The translations under genes were made by a program, and so were the position numbers. From Flavobacterium crocinum (GTDB lineage: Bacteria; Bacteroidota; Bacteroidia; Flavobacteriales; Flavobacteriaceae), in assembly GCF_003122385.1 (NCBI RefSeq), contig NZ_CP029255.1:3410001-3474000 (forward strand): a stretch of DNA of 64,000 nucleotides, given 5' to 3'. Every line of letters begins with the position of its first letter. Within the stretch, counting starts at the first letter, position 1. Positions 17,811 to 26,856 of the stretch are shown here, piece by piece. The notes under the pieces were generated by a model. It did not search any database. It had not been told where the DNA came from and was given only the letters and a program-made list of their open reading frames with translations.

Positions 17811-18242
17811 TTACAGGTTACTGTATAACAATTGTAAAGTGTGAAAGTCAGAAGAACCGTCGAAATATTTATGCAAAACTTCCTGAAAAATCGGTTCGAC
17901 ATTCTGTACACTCGCAAATAAAGTCATCGAAGATTTTAGGTTTTCGATATCATCATTCACAAATATTTCGTCGACTGTTTCTTCTTTTTTGATTAATTCG
18001 GATGTGATTTCAACCAAATGTTTTCCTAAAATAGGATGTTCCAGAAAAGCAATTGCTTCATCGGCATTTTTGATTTCGTAGAATTTAGAAGTATCACTGG
18101 AACCCATTCCTTTTATTTGAGGAAATACAAACCACATCCAGGGAGATTCCTTTTTACCATTTTTAATTTCGTCCAGAGCAGTCAGATATAATTTGTTCTG
18201 CGCATCTAAAAAACGAAGCAGTTCATTGTTGTTGTAGGCCAT
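17811..18242 (-). CDS. DUF1810 family protein
   Basis: A 143-residue soluble protein that matches the DUF1810 family along its whole length: LLRFLDAQNKLYLTALDEI, then SPWMWFVFPQIKGMGSSD and the LEHPILGKHLVEITSELI helix. These proteins have no established biochemical role. The gene stands alone between an exported small protein and a divergently transcribed reductase, with no operon partner to suggest a function. Confidence 0.85.
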   Translation of the reverse strand: MAYNNNELLRFLDAQNKLYLTALDEIKNGKKESPWMWFVFPQIKGMGSSDTSKFYEIKNADEAIAFLEHPILGKHLVEITSELIKKEETVDEIFVNDDIENLKSSMTLFASVQNVEPIFQEVLHKYFDGSSDFHTLQLLYSNL

Positions 18243-18637
18243 TACTTACTGATATTTTTGGGGGCTATCAGGTGATAAATCTACTGAAAATATATTTACT
18301 TGTATAGTATGAAATTCTTTTTTTTAACAGTGTTTTCAACCAAAAAGTTACAAAAGAATTATGGGGAATTTGAGGCTAAATTCTAACAAAATAGATTATA
18401 TATTATAAGAGCAGTTTTTCGATAATAATTATGCTTTAACAGAAAAAATCGTACTAATAATTGATTTTTATGTTATAAAATATAGTTTTAATTCGTAATT
18501 CTGTTATGATTTTCCTATTTTTACTTAAAGAGCATTCATGGAATTGCTAAATTAAATTAAAATTTGAGTTGATATTCAATACTTTAATATCAATTTTTCT
18601 AACGAGCAAAATTCGCTCACTTAAAAAACAAATGCTT
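18243..18637. other. Intergenic region without recognised gene
   Basis: About 395 AT-rich bases separate the divergent DUF1810 and DapB-like genes, so it must hold promoters for both. I see no convincing TANNTTTG promoter match, no hairpin with a U-tract and no member of the repeat families found elsewhere in the window. Confidence 0.4.
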
Positions 18638-19387
18638 ATGAAAATAGGATTAATCGGATTCGGAAAAACTGGAAAATCAGTAGCTTCAATATTATTAGAA
18701 AATAAAAATTTCTGTTTGGAATGGGTTTTAAGACAAAGTACCGTTTTAGAACACAGATCGGTTCCGGAATTTTTTGGAGTACAGTCAGACGAACCCGGCT
18801 TAATCTATTCTAGTTCCAAAACTTCTGTAGATGAATTACTGGAAAAACATCCTGTTGACGTTATTATTGATTTTTCGTCTAGTGAAGGGATTTATACTTA
18901 TGGAGAAGTGGCAGCGAAAAAAAATGTCAAAATCATTTCGGCTATTTCGCATTATAAAGACAAGGAATTGGAGTTTTTGAAGAAACTGTCTAAGAAAACA
19001 ACCGTATTTTGGTCGCCTAATATTACTTTAGGCGTTAATTTTTTATTATTTGCTTCTAAATTTTTAAAGAAAATAGCGCCTTGGGTTGATATTGAAGTAA
19101 ATGAAGAACATTTTAAAACTAAACAGGGAACTTCTGGAACGGCTGTAAAAATTGCGGAAGCTTTGGATGTGGATAAAGAAAATATCAATTCAGTTAGAGC
19201 GGGCGGAATTGTCGGAAAACATGAAGTTATTTTCGGATTTCCTTTTCAGACCGTGCGTTTAATTCACGAATCGATTTCGAGAGAAGCTTTTGGAAACGGA
19301 GTTATTTTTGTAGCTGAAAACATTAAAGAGAAGGAAAAGGGATTGTACAATTTTGAAGATATTTTGACGCCTTATTTTACTGTTTAA
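18638..19387 (+). CDS. Divergent DapB-like NAD(P)-dependent reductase
   Basis: About 249 residues. The N-terminus KIGLIGFGKTGKSVASILL is a Rossmann NAD(P)-binding loop of the dihydrodipicolinate reductase family, and EEHFKTKQGTSGTAVKIAE aligns with the substrate loop H-H-x-x-K-x-D-x-P-S-G-T-A, keeping one His, the Lys and SGTA. It departs from true DapB in two places: the loop is one residue shorter with D-A-P replaced by G-T, and the dinucleotide motif GTTG is replaced by AISHY (in KIISAISHYKDKE). It may therefore be a paralogue acting on another substrate rather than the lysine-pathway enzyme. An in-frame upstream extension to 18569 is not supported by family alignment. It is followed by a large palindrome. 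Confidence 0.7.
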   Translation: MKIGLIGFGKTGKSVASILLENKNFCLEWVLRQSTVLEHRSVPEFFGVQSDEPGLIYSSSKTSVDELLEKHPVDVIIDFSSSEGIYTYGEVAAKKNVKIISAISHYKDKELEFLKKLSKKTTVFWSPNITLGVNFLLFASKFLKKIAPWVDIEVNEEHFKTKQGTSGTAVKIAEALDVDKENINSVRAGGIVGKHEVIFGFPFQTVRLIHESISREAFGNGVIFVAENIKEKEKGLYNFEDILTPYFTV

Positions 19388-19445
19388 TTTGCCAGAAAGA
19401 CGCTAAGACGCAAAGTTTTTTTTCTCTGAAAGAGTGTAAATGGTT

Positions 19446-19470
19446 GTCTTCCTGAGCGAAGTCGAAGGAT
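19446..19470. repeat. Partial GTC(A/T)TCCTGAGCGAAG-type repeat
   Basis: GTCTTCCTGAGCGAAGTCGA resembles one arm of the GTCATYCYGA hairpin family seen in full at 33563-33666. The matching second arm is absent, so this looks like a fragment. Confidence 0.45.
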
Positions 19471-19485
19471 ATGCACAACTTAGAA

Positions 19486-19625
19486 TCTCGCAAAGACGCA
19501 AAGTCGCAAAGTTTTTAATAAAAATAAACCATATAAGTTATATAAGTTCAATTAAGCCAAAACTTAAAATTACTTATATAACTTATATGGTTTAAAAGAC
19601 TTTGCGACTTTGCGTCTTTGCGAGA
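19486..19625. repeat. 140-bp two-part perfect palindrome
   Basis: The outer arms are 26-bp perfect complements (19486-19511 and 19600-19625) rich in CGCAAAG units. The inner arms are 22-bp perfect complements (19526-19547 and 19572-19593) built around CATATAAGTTATATAAG. It lies between the convergent reductase and sdhB genes, so its transcript could act as a bidirectional mRNA end, although no U-tract follows. The outer arm uses the same CGCAAAG units as the array at 10663-11331. Confidence 0.85.
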
Positions 19626-19644
19626 AATTCTCTCCGAATAATTA

Positions 19645-20391
19645 TTATTTCCTAAAAGTCAAAGCTTTCATATATTCCAAATTCATTCTGGCAATAGAGA
19701 GAACCGAAATTCCCTGTGGACATTCAATTTCACAGGCTCTTGTATCGGAACAATTACCAAAACCTTGAAGATCCATTTGTTTGACCATGTTAAGAGCACG
19801 TTTGGGAGCTTCTACTTTTCCTTGTGGAAGCAATGCTAAATGCGTAATTTTTGCACCTACAAACAAAGCAGCACTGGCATTTTTACAGGAAGCTACGCAG
19901 GCGCCGCATCCAATACAGGCGGCAGCATCGAAAGCTTCTTCTGCGGTTTCATAAGAAATAGGAATACTGTTGGCTTCGGGTGCTTGTCCGGTCGAAGCTC
20001 CAATAAAACCTCCCGAAGCGATAATAGTATCAAAAGCTTTTCGGTCAATTTTTAAATCGCGTAAAACTGGAAAAGCTTTGGCACGAAAGGGTTCAATATA
20101 AATCGTATCACCATCTTTAAAACTTCGCATATGAAGCTGACAGGTTGTGGTATTTCTTAAAGGGCCATGTGCTCTTCCGTTAATCATAACACCGCATTGC
20201 CCGCAGATTCCTTCCCGGCAATCGTGATCGAATTCGATAACTCGTTCGCCTTGCTGAATTAGATTTTCGTTTAAGAGATCCAACATTTCAAGAAAAGACA
20301 TATGTTCTGAAACTCCATCAATTTCATAATCTGTCATTTCTCCTTTTGATGAAGCGTCAAACTGCCGCCAAATTTTTAGATAAAGTTTCAT
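19645..20391 (-). CDS. sdhB: Succinate dehydrogenase/fumarate reductase iron-sulfur subunit
   Basis: A 248-residue subunit. The [2Fe-2S] ligands are C58, C63, C66 and C84 ([11 protein letters not shown], then [10 protein letters not shown]); the second half has [11 protein letters not shown] and [14 protein letters not shown], which carry the [4Fe-4S] and [3Fe-4S] clusters. Length and motifs fit the SdhB of the cytochrome b558-type complexes of Bacteroidota. It passes electrons from the flavoprotein to the membrane quinone site. It follows sdhA after 59 bases. No gene for the membrane cytochrome subunit is present upstream or downstream. Confidence 0.95.
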   Translation of the reverse strand: MKLYLKIWRQFDASSKGEMTDYEIDGVSEHMSFLEMLDLLNENLIQQGERVIEFDHDCREGICGQCGVMINGRAHGPLRNTTTCQLHMRSFKDGDTIYIEPFRAKAFPVLRDLKIDRKAFDTIIASGGFIGASTGQAPEANSIPISYETAEEAFDAAACIGCGACVASCKNASAALFVGAKITHLALLPQGKVEAPKRALNMVKQMDLQGFGNCSDTRACEIECPQGISVLSIARMNLEYMKALTFRK

Positions 20392-20450
20392 GGTACTTAT
20401 GTTTGTTGTTGCCCTTAGTTCTTTATAACTCTTAATCCTTAACTCCTAAC

Positions 20451-22361
20451 TTATTTATAACTTCTAACCGCAAGTTCCACCGCTTCGAAGACTAGAGGTT
20501 CTTTATGGAGTTCCGGTTCTTTATTTTGTCCTTTCCATTCCCAAGCCGAGACGTAACAGAATTCTTCATCATTTCTTACGGCTTCTCCATCTGGAGTTTG
20601 GTATTCTTCTCTGAAATGGGCACCGCAGGATTCTTCACGTTGTAAGGCATCATAGCACATTAATTCGGCTAATTCTATGTAATCGGCAATTCTTCCGGCT
20701 TTTTCCAGTTCACTGTTTAAAGTATTATCGCCTGTAATTCTGAGGTCTTTTTCAAATGAAGCTTTTAATTCTCTAATTTCAATTATGGCTTCTTCAAGAT
20801 TTTTTCTGCTTCTGGAAAGACCGCATTTTTCGTAGAGAAGGCGACCGATTTTTTTATGAAAGTAATCTGCAGAAAGTGTTCCGTTAGTATGTAGAAAACG
20901 ATCCAATTGTCTTCTAACAGCATTTTCAGCTTCTTCAAAAGCGTGATGATCTATATCAAATTTTGTGGCATTTAATTCGCCGGCCAAATAATTTGGAATC
21001 GTGTAAGGAGCAATAAAATAACCGTCAACACAAGCTTGAAGCAGTGAATTTGCCCCAAGACGATTGGCGCCGTGATCGGCAAAATTAGCTTCTCCTAAAG
21101 CAAATAAACCTGGAATTGTGGTCATTAATTCATAATCGACCCAAAGTCCGCCCATTGTAAAATGTGCAGAAGGAGAAATAAGCATAGGTTCTTTATAAGC
21201 ATTTATTCCTGTAATCTTTTCATACATGGTAAAAAGATTACTGTATTTGGCTTCAATTGTATCTTTTCCCTGCGCTTTGATAGCATCTGAAAAATCTAAA
21301 TAAATAGCATTTTTCATTGGTCCAACGCCATGTCCGGCATCGATTCTTTCTTTGGCGGCACGGGAAGAAATATCTCTTGGCGCCAGATTTCCAAACGAAG
21401 GATAACGACGTTCTAAATAATAATCTCGTTCTTCTTCGGGGATCGAATTGGCATTTCTGTCATCATTTGCTCTTTTTGGAACCCAGATGCGTCCGTCATT
21501 TCGAAGCGATTCCGACATTAAAGTCAATTTGGACTGATTTTCTCCATGTTGCGGAAGTGAAGTAGGATGAAACTGAATCCAGCTCACACCAGCCATAAAA
21601 GCCCCTTTTTTGTGCGCTCTCCAGACGGCAGAACTGTTGCAGCCCATGGCGAGAGTAGATAAATAATATACTTTTCCGTAACCACCCGAAGCCAGTACAA
21701 CAGCATCGGCAGAATGACGTTCTAGTTTTCCTGTTTCGAGATTTCGTGCGATTATACCTTTGGCTTTGCCATCAATAACAACTAATTCCAGCATTTCATG
21801 GCGAGTGTAAAGCTTTATTTTCCCTAAGGAAACCTGTCTTTCAAGAGCCTGATAAGCTCCTAATAAAAGCTGTTGTCCCGTTTGACCACGAGCATAAAAA
21901 GTTCTGGAAACCTGAACCCCACCAAAAGAACGATTGTTGAGATAACCTGCATATTCTCTCGCAAAAGGAACACCTTGTGCAACTGCATGATCGATAAGAT
22001 GGGCTGAACATTCGGCTAGACGATAAACATTGGCTTCTCTGGATCTAAAATCGCCACCTTTAATGGTATCGTAAAACATTCTGAAAGTGCTGTCTCCGTC
22101 GTTTTTATAGTTTTTAGCAGCATTTACACCGCCTTGTGCAGCGACAGAATGTGCGCGTCTGGGAGAGTCCTGAAAACAAAAAGACTTAATATTATAACCT
22201 TGTTCTGCCAGGGATGCCGCGCATGAAGCGCCTGCAAGACCTGTACCAACGACTATAATATTAAGTTTTTTTCGATTTGCCGGATTTACCAGTTTAGCTT
22301 TCGCTTTATAAGTATTCCATTTTTCTGAAAGTGGTCCTTCGGGTATTTTTGATTCCATCAT
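20451..22361 (-). CDS. sdhA: Succinate dehydrogenase/fumarate reductase flavoprotein subunit
   Basis: About 636 residues. [20 protein letters not shown] is the FAD-binding Rossmann loop; [15 protein letters not shown] contains the His that carries the covalent [14 protein letters not shown] and [18 protein letters not shown] are the active-site and capping-domain signatures. It oxidises succinate or reduces fumarate in the citric acid cycle together with SdhB. Two adjacent ATGs at 22361 and 22358 both give the expected MESKIPEG start; the frame can extend to 22391 but that adds a non-family leader. Normally sdhC precedes this gene in Bacteroidota; here a palindromic repeat and a thiolase gene lie upstream. 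Confidence 0.95.
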   Translation of the reverse strand: MMESKIPEGPLSEKWNTYKAKAKLVNPANRKKLNIIVVGTGLAGASCAASLAEQGYNIKSFCFQDSPRRAHSVAAQGGVNAAKNYKNDGDSTFRMFYDTIKGGDFRSREANVYRLAECSAHLIDHAVAQGVPFAREYAGYLNNRSFGGVQVSRTFYARGQTGQQLLLGAYQALERQVSLGKIKLYTRHEMLELVVIDGKAKGIIARNLETGKLERHSADAVVLASGGYGKVYYLSTLAMGCNSSAVWRAHKKGAFMAGVSWIQFHPTSLPQHGENQSKLTLMSESLRNDGRIWVPKRANDDRNANSIPEEERDYYLERRYPSFGNLAPRDISSRAAKERIDAGHGVGPMKNAIYLDFSDAIKAQGKDTIEAKYSNLFTMYEKITGINAYKEPMLISPSAHFTMGGLWVDYELMTTIPGLFALGEANFADHGANRLGANSLLQACVDGYFIAPYTIPNYLAGELNATKFDIDHHAFEEAENAVRRQLDRFLHTNGTLSADYFHKKIGRLLYEKCGLSRSRKNLEEAIIEIRELKASFEKDLRITGDNTLNSELEKAGRIADYIELAELMCYDALQREESCGAHFREEYQTPDGEAVRNDEEFCYVSAWEWKGQNKEPELHKEPLVFEAVELAVRSYK

Positions 22362-22530
22362 TTTTATTGTTTTTAAAATGAATTGATACAAAACTTTAAA
22401 AGAAAACTAAATTTAATATAAAATATTGATAATTAGTTGTTTTTGTATGATTTTATTTAGCCTAAAATGAACTTTAAGTATATTTTAGTTGTTTGCAGTA
22501 AAACCAGTTTTAACTAATAGGCATAAAAAA

Positions 22531-22597
22531 AATCTGCGGTATCTGCCAAATCTGCGAGCAAAATTTACTCCCGCAGATTTGGCAGATACCGCAGATT
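22531..22597. repeat. ATCTGCCAAATCTGCG-type hairpin, copy 1
   Basis: Perfect 26-bp inverted arms at 22531-22556 and 22572-22597 with a 15-nt spacer. Each arm combines CTGCGGTATCTGCC and AAATCTGCG units. Related hairpins lie at 33711-33779 and 53994-54049. It sits downstream of the thiolase and upstream of sdhA on the minus strand, so it would be transcribed between them and could separate their mRNAs. Confidence 0.85.
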
Positions 22598-22636
22598 TAT
22601 AAAATTAAATCGAAATGCTTTGAAAAGTATAGAGAA

Positions 22637-23914
22637 TTATTTCTCGATTATCATTGTAACACCTTGTCCGCCTGCGGCACAGATTGAGATTAGGCCTTTC
22701 CCAGATCCTTTTTCGTTAAGAAGTTTTGCCATTACCCCAATAATTCTTCCTCCGGTGGCTGCAAACGGATGCGCGGCTGCAAGGCTGCTTCCTTTTACAT
22801 TTAGTTTTTCTCTGTCAATAGCGCCTAAAGTTTTCTTTAAACCAATAGATTCGCTTAGTTTTGGGCTTTCCCATATTTTTAAAGTGGCTAAAACCTGAGC
22901 GGCAAAAGCTTCGTGAATTTCATAATAGTCAAAATCCTGAAGATTTAAACCTGCTTTTTCGAGCATTCTGGAAACGGCAAACAAAGGAGCCAATAAAAGA
23001 TTTTGCTGATTTTTAACGTATTCAATTGCTGCAATTTCTGCAAATGTAATGTACGCCAGAATAGGAAGTCCGTTTTCTTTTGCCCATTCTTCACTGGCTA
23101 AAAGGATGCACGAAGCGCCATCTGTAAGAGGAGTAGAGTTTCCTGCTGTCAAAGTACCGTTAACTTTGTCGAAAGCGGGTTTTAGCTTGGCTAATTTTTC
23201 TATTGTAGAATCTCTTCTCAGATTATTATCTTTTTCTAATCCGTTAAAAGGAGTAATCATATCATCAAAGAAACCTTCGTCATACGCTTTTGCCATATTC
23301 AGATGACTTTTTAATGCGAATTCGTCTTGTTCCTCTCTTGAGATTTTATAGTGTTTTGCAGTAATTTCAGTGTGTCCACCCATTGAAAGTCCGGTTTGAG
23401 ATTCTTCATTTTTAGGAACCAGTGGACTTAAATCTGATGGACGAAGTTTTAAAAAAGTTTTAATCTTTCCGCCTAAAGATTTGGCTTGTCTGGCTTCTAA
23501 TAAAATTTTTCGAAGTTTTTCACTTACCGCAATTGGCATATCACTGATAGAATCTACACCGCCTGCAATTCCAGAATCAATTTGTCCTAAAGCAATTTTA
23601 TTAGCAATATAAACAGCGCTTTCAATTCCGGTATCACACGCCTGTTGTAAATCACAGGCTGGAGTTGCAGGATCTAGGCTCGTTTTCATTACGCATTCGC
23701 GGATTAAGTTATTGTCGTAAGTATGTTTTATTACAGCACCGCCGGCAACTTCGCCTAATAATTTTCCTTTTAAATGGTATTTATCAATAAGACCATTTAA
23801 GGCAGCTGTCATCATTTCTTTGTTTCCAACATTGGCGTAAGCGGTATTGGCACGGGCAAAAGGAATTCTATTATAGCCTACGATAGCTACTTTTCTTATG
23901 GTATCAGATTTCAT
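22637..23914 (-). CDS. Thiolase (acetyl-CoA C-acyltransferase)
   Basis: A 425-residue thiolase. The acyl-accepting nucleophile is C93 in DLQQACDTGIES, the His is in YYEIHEAFAAQ, and the second Cys is in SICAAGGQG near the C-terminus; the triad is complete. NVKGSSLAAAHPFAATGGR supplies the loop before it. The N-terminus RKVAIVGYNRIPFARANTAY resembles the FadI-like branch of beta-oxidation thiolases. It probably cleaves 3-ketoacyl-CoA during fatty acid breakdown, though biosynthetic use is not excluded. The other beta-oxidation genes are not adjacent; its promoter must lie in the 240 bases before the divergent receptor gene. Confidence 0.92.
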   Translation of the reverse strand: MKSDTIRKVAIVGYNRIPFARANTAYANVGNKEMMTAALNGLIDKYHLKGKLLGEVAGGAVIKHTYDNNLIRECVMKTSLDPATPACDLQQACDTGIESAVYIANKIALGQIDSGIAGGVDSISDMPIAVSEKLRKILLEARQAKSLGGKIKTFLKLRPSDLSPLVPKNEESQTGLSMGGHTEITAKHYKISREEQDEFALKSHLNMAKAYDEGFFDDMITPFNGLEKDNNLRRDSTIEKLAKLKPAFDKVNGTLTAGNSTPLTDGASCILLASEEWAKENGLPILAYITFAEIAAIEYVKNQQNLLLAPLFAVSRMLEKAGLNLQDFDYYEIHEAFAAQVLATLKIWESPKLSESIGLKKTLGAIDREKLNVKGSSLAAAHPFAATGGRIIGVMAKLLNEKGSGKGLISICAAGGQGVTMIIEK

Positions 23915-24076
23915 ATCAGTAATTTATTGGATTAATCTGTTTTTGGTTTTTTGAGATATAAAGATAGAAAGAGAATTTTGTTTAGAAGTTAATATAGATT
24001 AATATTATCAGGAAATGACTTAGAAATAGTATGGCAACTTATTATTTTCTGGTTAATTAATTTCAAATTGTTATAT

Positions 24077-24099
24077 TTATTTAGAATGATTAAGAATAA
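24077..24099 (+). promoter_or_regulatory. AT-rich dyad upstream of the receptor promoter, possible Fur-type operator
   Basis: The 23-bp sequence reads TTATT...AAT-G-ATT...AATAA and is symmetric at 16 of 22 flanking positions around a central G. It ends one base before the -33 element of the promoter at 24100-24131. An iron-responsive repressor site is expected for a siderophore receptor, but the consensus in this genus is not something I can verify here. Confidence 0.3.
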
Positions 24100-24131
24100 T
24101 TTGGAAAACCGAATATTTGAATTTACTTTTG
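24100..24131 (+). promoter_or_regulatory. Bacteroidota-type promoter of the receptor gene
   Basis: TTTG at 24100-24103 and TACTTTTG at 24124-24131 match the Flavobacterium sigma consensus TTTG/TTG and TANNTTTG, separated by 20 bases. The start codon at 24157 lies 25 bases further, giving a short leader. Confidence 0.6.
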
Positions 24132-24156
24132 CGCAGCAATTTAAAATCAAACCAAA

Positions 24157-26556
24157 ATGAAAATAATTTTTAGTAAGAGAGTTTACTTTTTTGCTCTTCT
24201 TTTGTGTTCCTTAAACATGATGGCGCAGGAGTTTGGAAAAGTAGCCGGAAAAATTTCTTTAAGTGGTAACACTGCCGCAGAAAATATTTCTGTAACTCTA
24301 AAAGGAACAAAATATTCAGATGTTACAACCGTTTCAGGACAATATGAAATTACAAGAGTAAAACCGGGTAGTTATACCATTGTAGTTCGTGCAGTTGGAA
24401 TTTCTCCGGTTGAAGCGAATATTGTTGTAACGGCAAAACAAACTACAACCAAAAACTTTGCTTTAAACGAAAGTCAGGAGGATCTTCAGGAAGTTGTCAT
24501 TACAAAAAACAAATACAAGCAGGATAAACCTTCGATGTCATTGCGTCTTCAGACTCCGGTTTTAGAGATTCCTCAAAACGTGCAGATTGTAAGTGGACAA
24601 ACCTTAAAAGATCAACAGATTACAAGTATGAGTGACGGAGTTATTCGTAACGTGAGTGGTGCTGTACGTCTGGAACACTGGGGCGATTTATATACTAATA
24701 TTACAATGCGTGGTTCTCAAATTCAGGCTTTTAGAAATGGTTTTAATGTAGTTTCTTCTTACTGGGGACCATTAACAGAAGATATGAGTTTTGTAGATCA
24801 TATAGAGTTTGTAAAAGGACCGGCAGGTTTTATGCTTTCCAGCGGAGATCCAAGCGGATTGTATAATGTGGTAACTAAAAAGCCAACAGGAGTGACAAAA
24901 GGTGAGGTGAGTGCTATAGTAGGAAGCTACGATTTCTATAGGGTAAGTTTAGATCTTGATGGGAAATTAGACAAAAAAGGAAAATTATTATATCGTTTTA
25001 ACGGAGCTGCACAAAAGAAAGGTTCGTTCCGTCCTTACGAACATAATGACCGCTATGTAATTGCACCGGTAATTTCATACCAATTTGATGACAAAACAAA
25101 ATTGACATTTGAATACAACTTTCAATATGCAAATATGACTGAGGTTGGTTCTTATTATGTATTTGGACCAAAAGCAGGCGGATATGCTACTATGCCACGT
25201 AATTTCACTATGACAGCGCCAGGTTTGCCGGATACCAATATTCAGGATCATAGTGGTTATTTACAATTTGAACACAAATTTGATGACAACTGGAAATTGA
25301 CAGCTCAGACTTCTTATTTCAAATACATCCAGCAAGGATACAGTTCGTGGCCATCTGCTGTAGGTCCGTCAACAACGGCTAATGGACCTATTGGTAATGG
25401 AGATATTATTAGAAATGTAGGTATCTGGGATGCAGATAGTAATATGTTTTTAGGGCAGATTTTTGTAAACGGTAAATTTAATACAGGATCTGTAAGTCAT
25501 AAAATTTTAGGAGGAATAGATTTGGGAGATAAAGATTATATGGCAGATTGGGGACAATCTCATGACCTTGATACCGCTGCTAATCCTTTTAATATTTTTA
25601 ATCCAAATTACGGAACTCCTTCGAATGGTTTCCCGCAATTTGATCATGATACGCCTCTTAGTCAAAGAGCAGGAGGACTTTATGGGTCAGAATATGCTGC
25701 TGGTTATATTCAGGATGAGCTTGGATTTTTTCAAAACAGATTAAGAGTAACACTTGCAGCACGATATACCTGGATTAAAATGACCAGCAGTTATCAAGAT
25801 CCTCAAGAAGACAGTCATATTACTCCTCGTGCAGGTGTTAGTTATTCTATTACTAAAGACTTCGCAGTTTACGGATTGTATGATCAGGCTTTTTTACCTC
25901 AATCTGCCGAAGTTACAAATGGTAAATTGAGACCGTTAACTGGTAATAATTTAGAATTTGGTGTCAAAAAAGATTGGTTTGACGGTGCATGGAATACGAG
26001 TTTATCAGCTTATAGAATTATAAAGAAAAATGAATTAACAGCAGATCCAAATAGTACTCCTCAAAAACCGTTATCTATGATTTTGGGAGAAAAAAGAGCT
26101 CAGGGTATTGAATTTGACTTAAGAGGAAAAATATTTGACGGACTTAATCTTATAGCAAATTACGCCTTTACTGAATCTGTTGTAACCGAATCTAATGTAA
26201 CTGGTATTAATGTGGGAGCTATTGTTCCCGGATATTCAAAACATACAGCAAATGCGTGGCTGAATTACACTGTTCAATCTGGTAAAGTAAAAGGATTAGG
26301 AGCTTCAATTGGGGGAACTTTCCTTGACGGACGCCAAACTGATACATGGGGTGAAGGTCTTGAAAAATTACCAACTTATTTTAAATTGGACGGAGGTCTA
26401 TCTTACGAAATCGGAAAGGTAAAAGTTACAGCAAATGTATTTAATATTCTGGATAAATATCTTTACAGTGGTTCTTACTACGAGTGGCTGCAAGCTTATT
26501 ACTGGCAGGCAGAAGCAGGTAGAAACTTTAGAGTGGGTGTGACTTACAAATTCTAG
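24157..26556 (+). CDS. TonB-dependent siderophore receptor with carboxypeptidase-like N-terminal domain
   Basis: A 799-residue outer-membrane receptor. A signal peptide (ending MMAQ) is followed by a carboxypeptidase-regulatory-like beta domain (about 28-110, with VKPGSYTIVVRAVGISP), then a plug with PQNVQIVSGQTLKDQQ and VEFVKGPAGF-type signature (seen as HIEFVKGPAGFMLSSGDPSG), and a barrel that ends GRNFRVGVTYKF. This is the TonB-dependent siderophore receptor arrangement. It should import ferric siderophores made by itself or others. It stands alone with its own promoter and a strong bidirectional terminator, so it is probably regulated independently, likely by iron. Confidence 0.9.
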   Translation: MKIIFSKRVYFFALLLCSLNMMAQEFGKVAGKISLSGNTAAENISVTLKGTKYSDVTTVSGQYEITRVKPGSYTIVVRAVGISPVEANIVVTAKQTTTKNFALNESQEDLQEVVITKNKYKQDKPSMSLRLQTPVLEIPQNVQIVSGQTLKDQQITSMSDGVIRNVSGAVRLEHWGDLYTNITMRGSQIQAFRNGFNVVSSYWGPLTEDMSFVDHIEFVKGPAGFMLSSGDPSGLYNVVTKKPTGVTKGEVSAIVGSYDFYRVSLDLDGKLDKKGKLLYRFNGAAQKKGSFRPYEHNDRYVIAPVISYQFDDKTKLTFEYNFQYANMTEVGSYYVFGPKAGGYATMPRNFTMTAPGLPDTNIQDHSGYLQFEHKFDDNWKLTAQTSYFKYIQQGYSSWPSAVGPSTTANGPIGNGDIIRNVGIWDADSNMFLGQIFVNGKFNTGSVSHKILGGIDLGDKDYMADWGQSHDLDTAANPFNIFNPNYGTPSNGFPQFDHDTPLSQRAGGLYGSEYAAGYIQDELGFFQNRLRVTLAARYTWIKMTSSYQDPQEDSHITPRAGVSYSITKDFAVYGLYDQAFLPQSAEVTNGKLRPLTGNNLEFGVKKDWFDGAWNTSLSAYRIIKKNELTADPNSTPQKPLSMILGEKRAQGIEFDLRGKIFDGLNLIANYAFTESVVTESNVTGINVGAIVPGYSKHTANAWLNYTVQSGKVKGLGASIGGTFLDGRQTDTWGEGLEKLPTYFKLDGGLSYEIGKVKVTANVFNILDKYLYSGSYYEWLQAYYWQAEAGRNFRVGVTYKF

Positions 26557-26650
26557 TTTTTTTTAGTTACAAAGTTGCAAAGAAACAAAGGTTCAGAGTT
26601 TTTTTTTGAATTACCTCCAGTTTTAACTGAAGGTGACCAATAAAGATTGA

Positions 26651-26693
26651 AAAAGGCTTTAGTCAAACTTTATTAGTTTGGCTAAAGCCTTTT
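26651..26693. terminator. Bidirectional terminator hairpin
   Basis: Arms AAAAGGCTTTAGTCAAACT (26651-26669) and AGTTTGGCTAAAGCCTTTT (26675-26693) pair with one mismatch around a 5-nt loop. A-rich and T-rich flanks allow termination for both the receptor gene from the left and the oxidoreductase gene from the right. Confidence 0.75.
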
Positions 26694-26820
26694 CTATTTT
26701 CTTCTCTTTTTTTCATCCGGCTAAAGCTGGACGCTATTCGATTGTTGAGATAATAAAGAATCATTTTGAATCTGCGTGAAAAATTTAATTACAAACATTA
26801 TTAAAATTGAAATAAATAAA

Positions 26821-26852
26821 AAAATCCTTTTAATCTGTGTAATCTGTGGCAA
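26821..26852. repeat. AATCTGTG-type repeat fragment
   Basis: ATCCTTTTAATCTGTG followed by TAATCTGTGGCAAAAG matches the second module of the composite repeats at 10854-11114 and fragments at 49274-49301 and 50795-50832. It is a single arm here. The rest of 26557-26856 holds the terminator and no gene. Confidence 0.6.
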
Positions 26853-26856
26853 AAGA

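Noticed and set aside
18638..19387. Assignment as dapB
   Set aside because: The GTTG motif is replaced and the substrate loop is shortened, so the symbol was withheld.
22531..22597. Considered as the terminator of the thiolase gene
   Set aside because: The stem is strong but no U-tract follows on the minus strand, and copies elsewhere lie in other contexts, so it is listed as a repeat.
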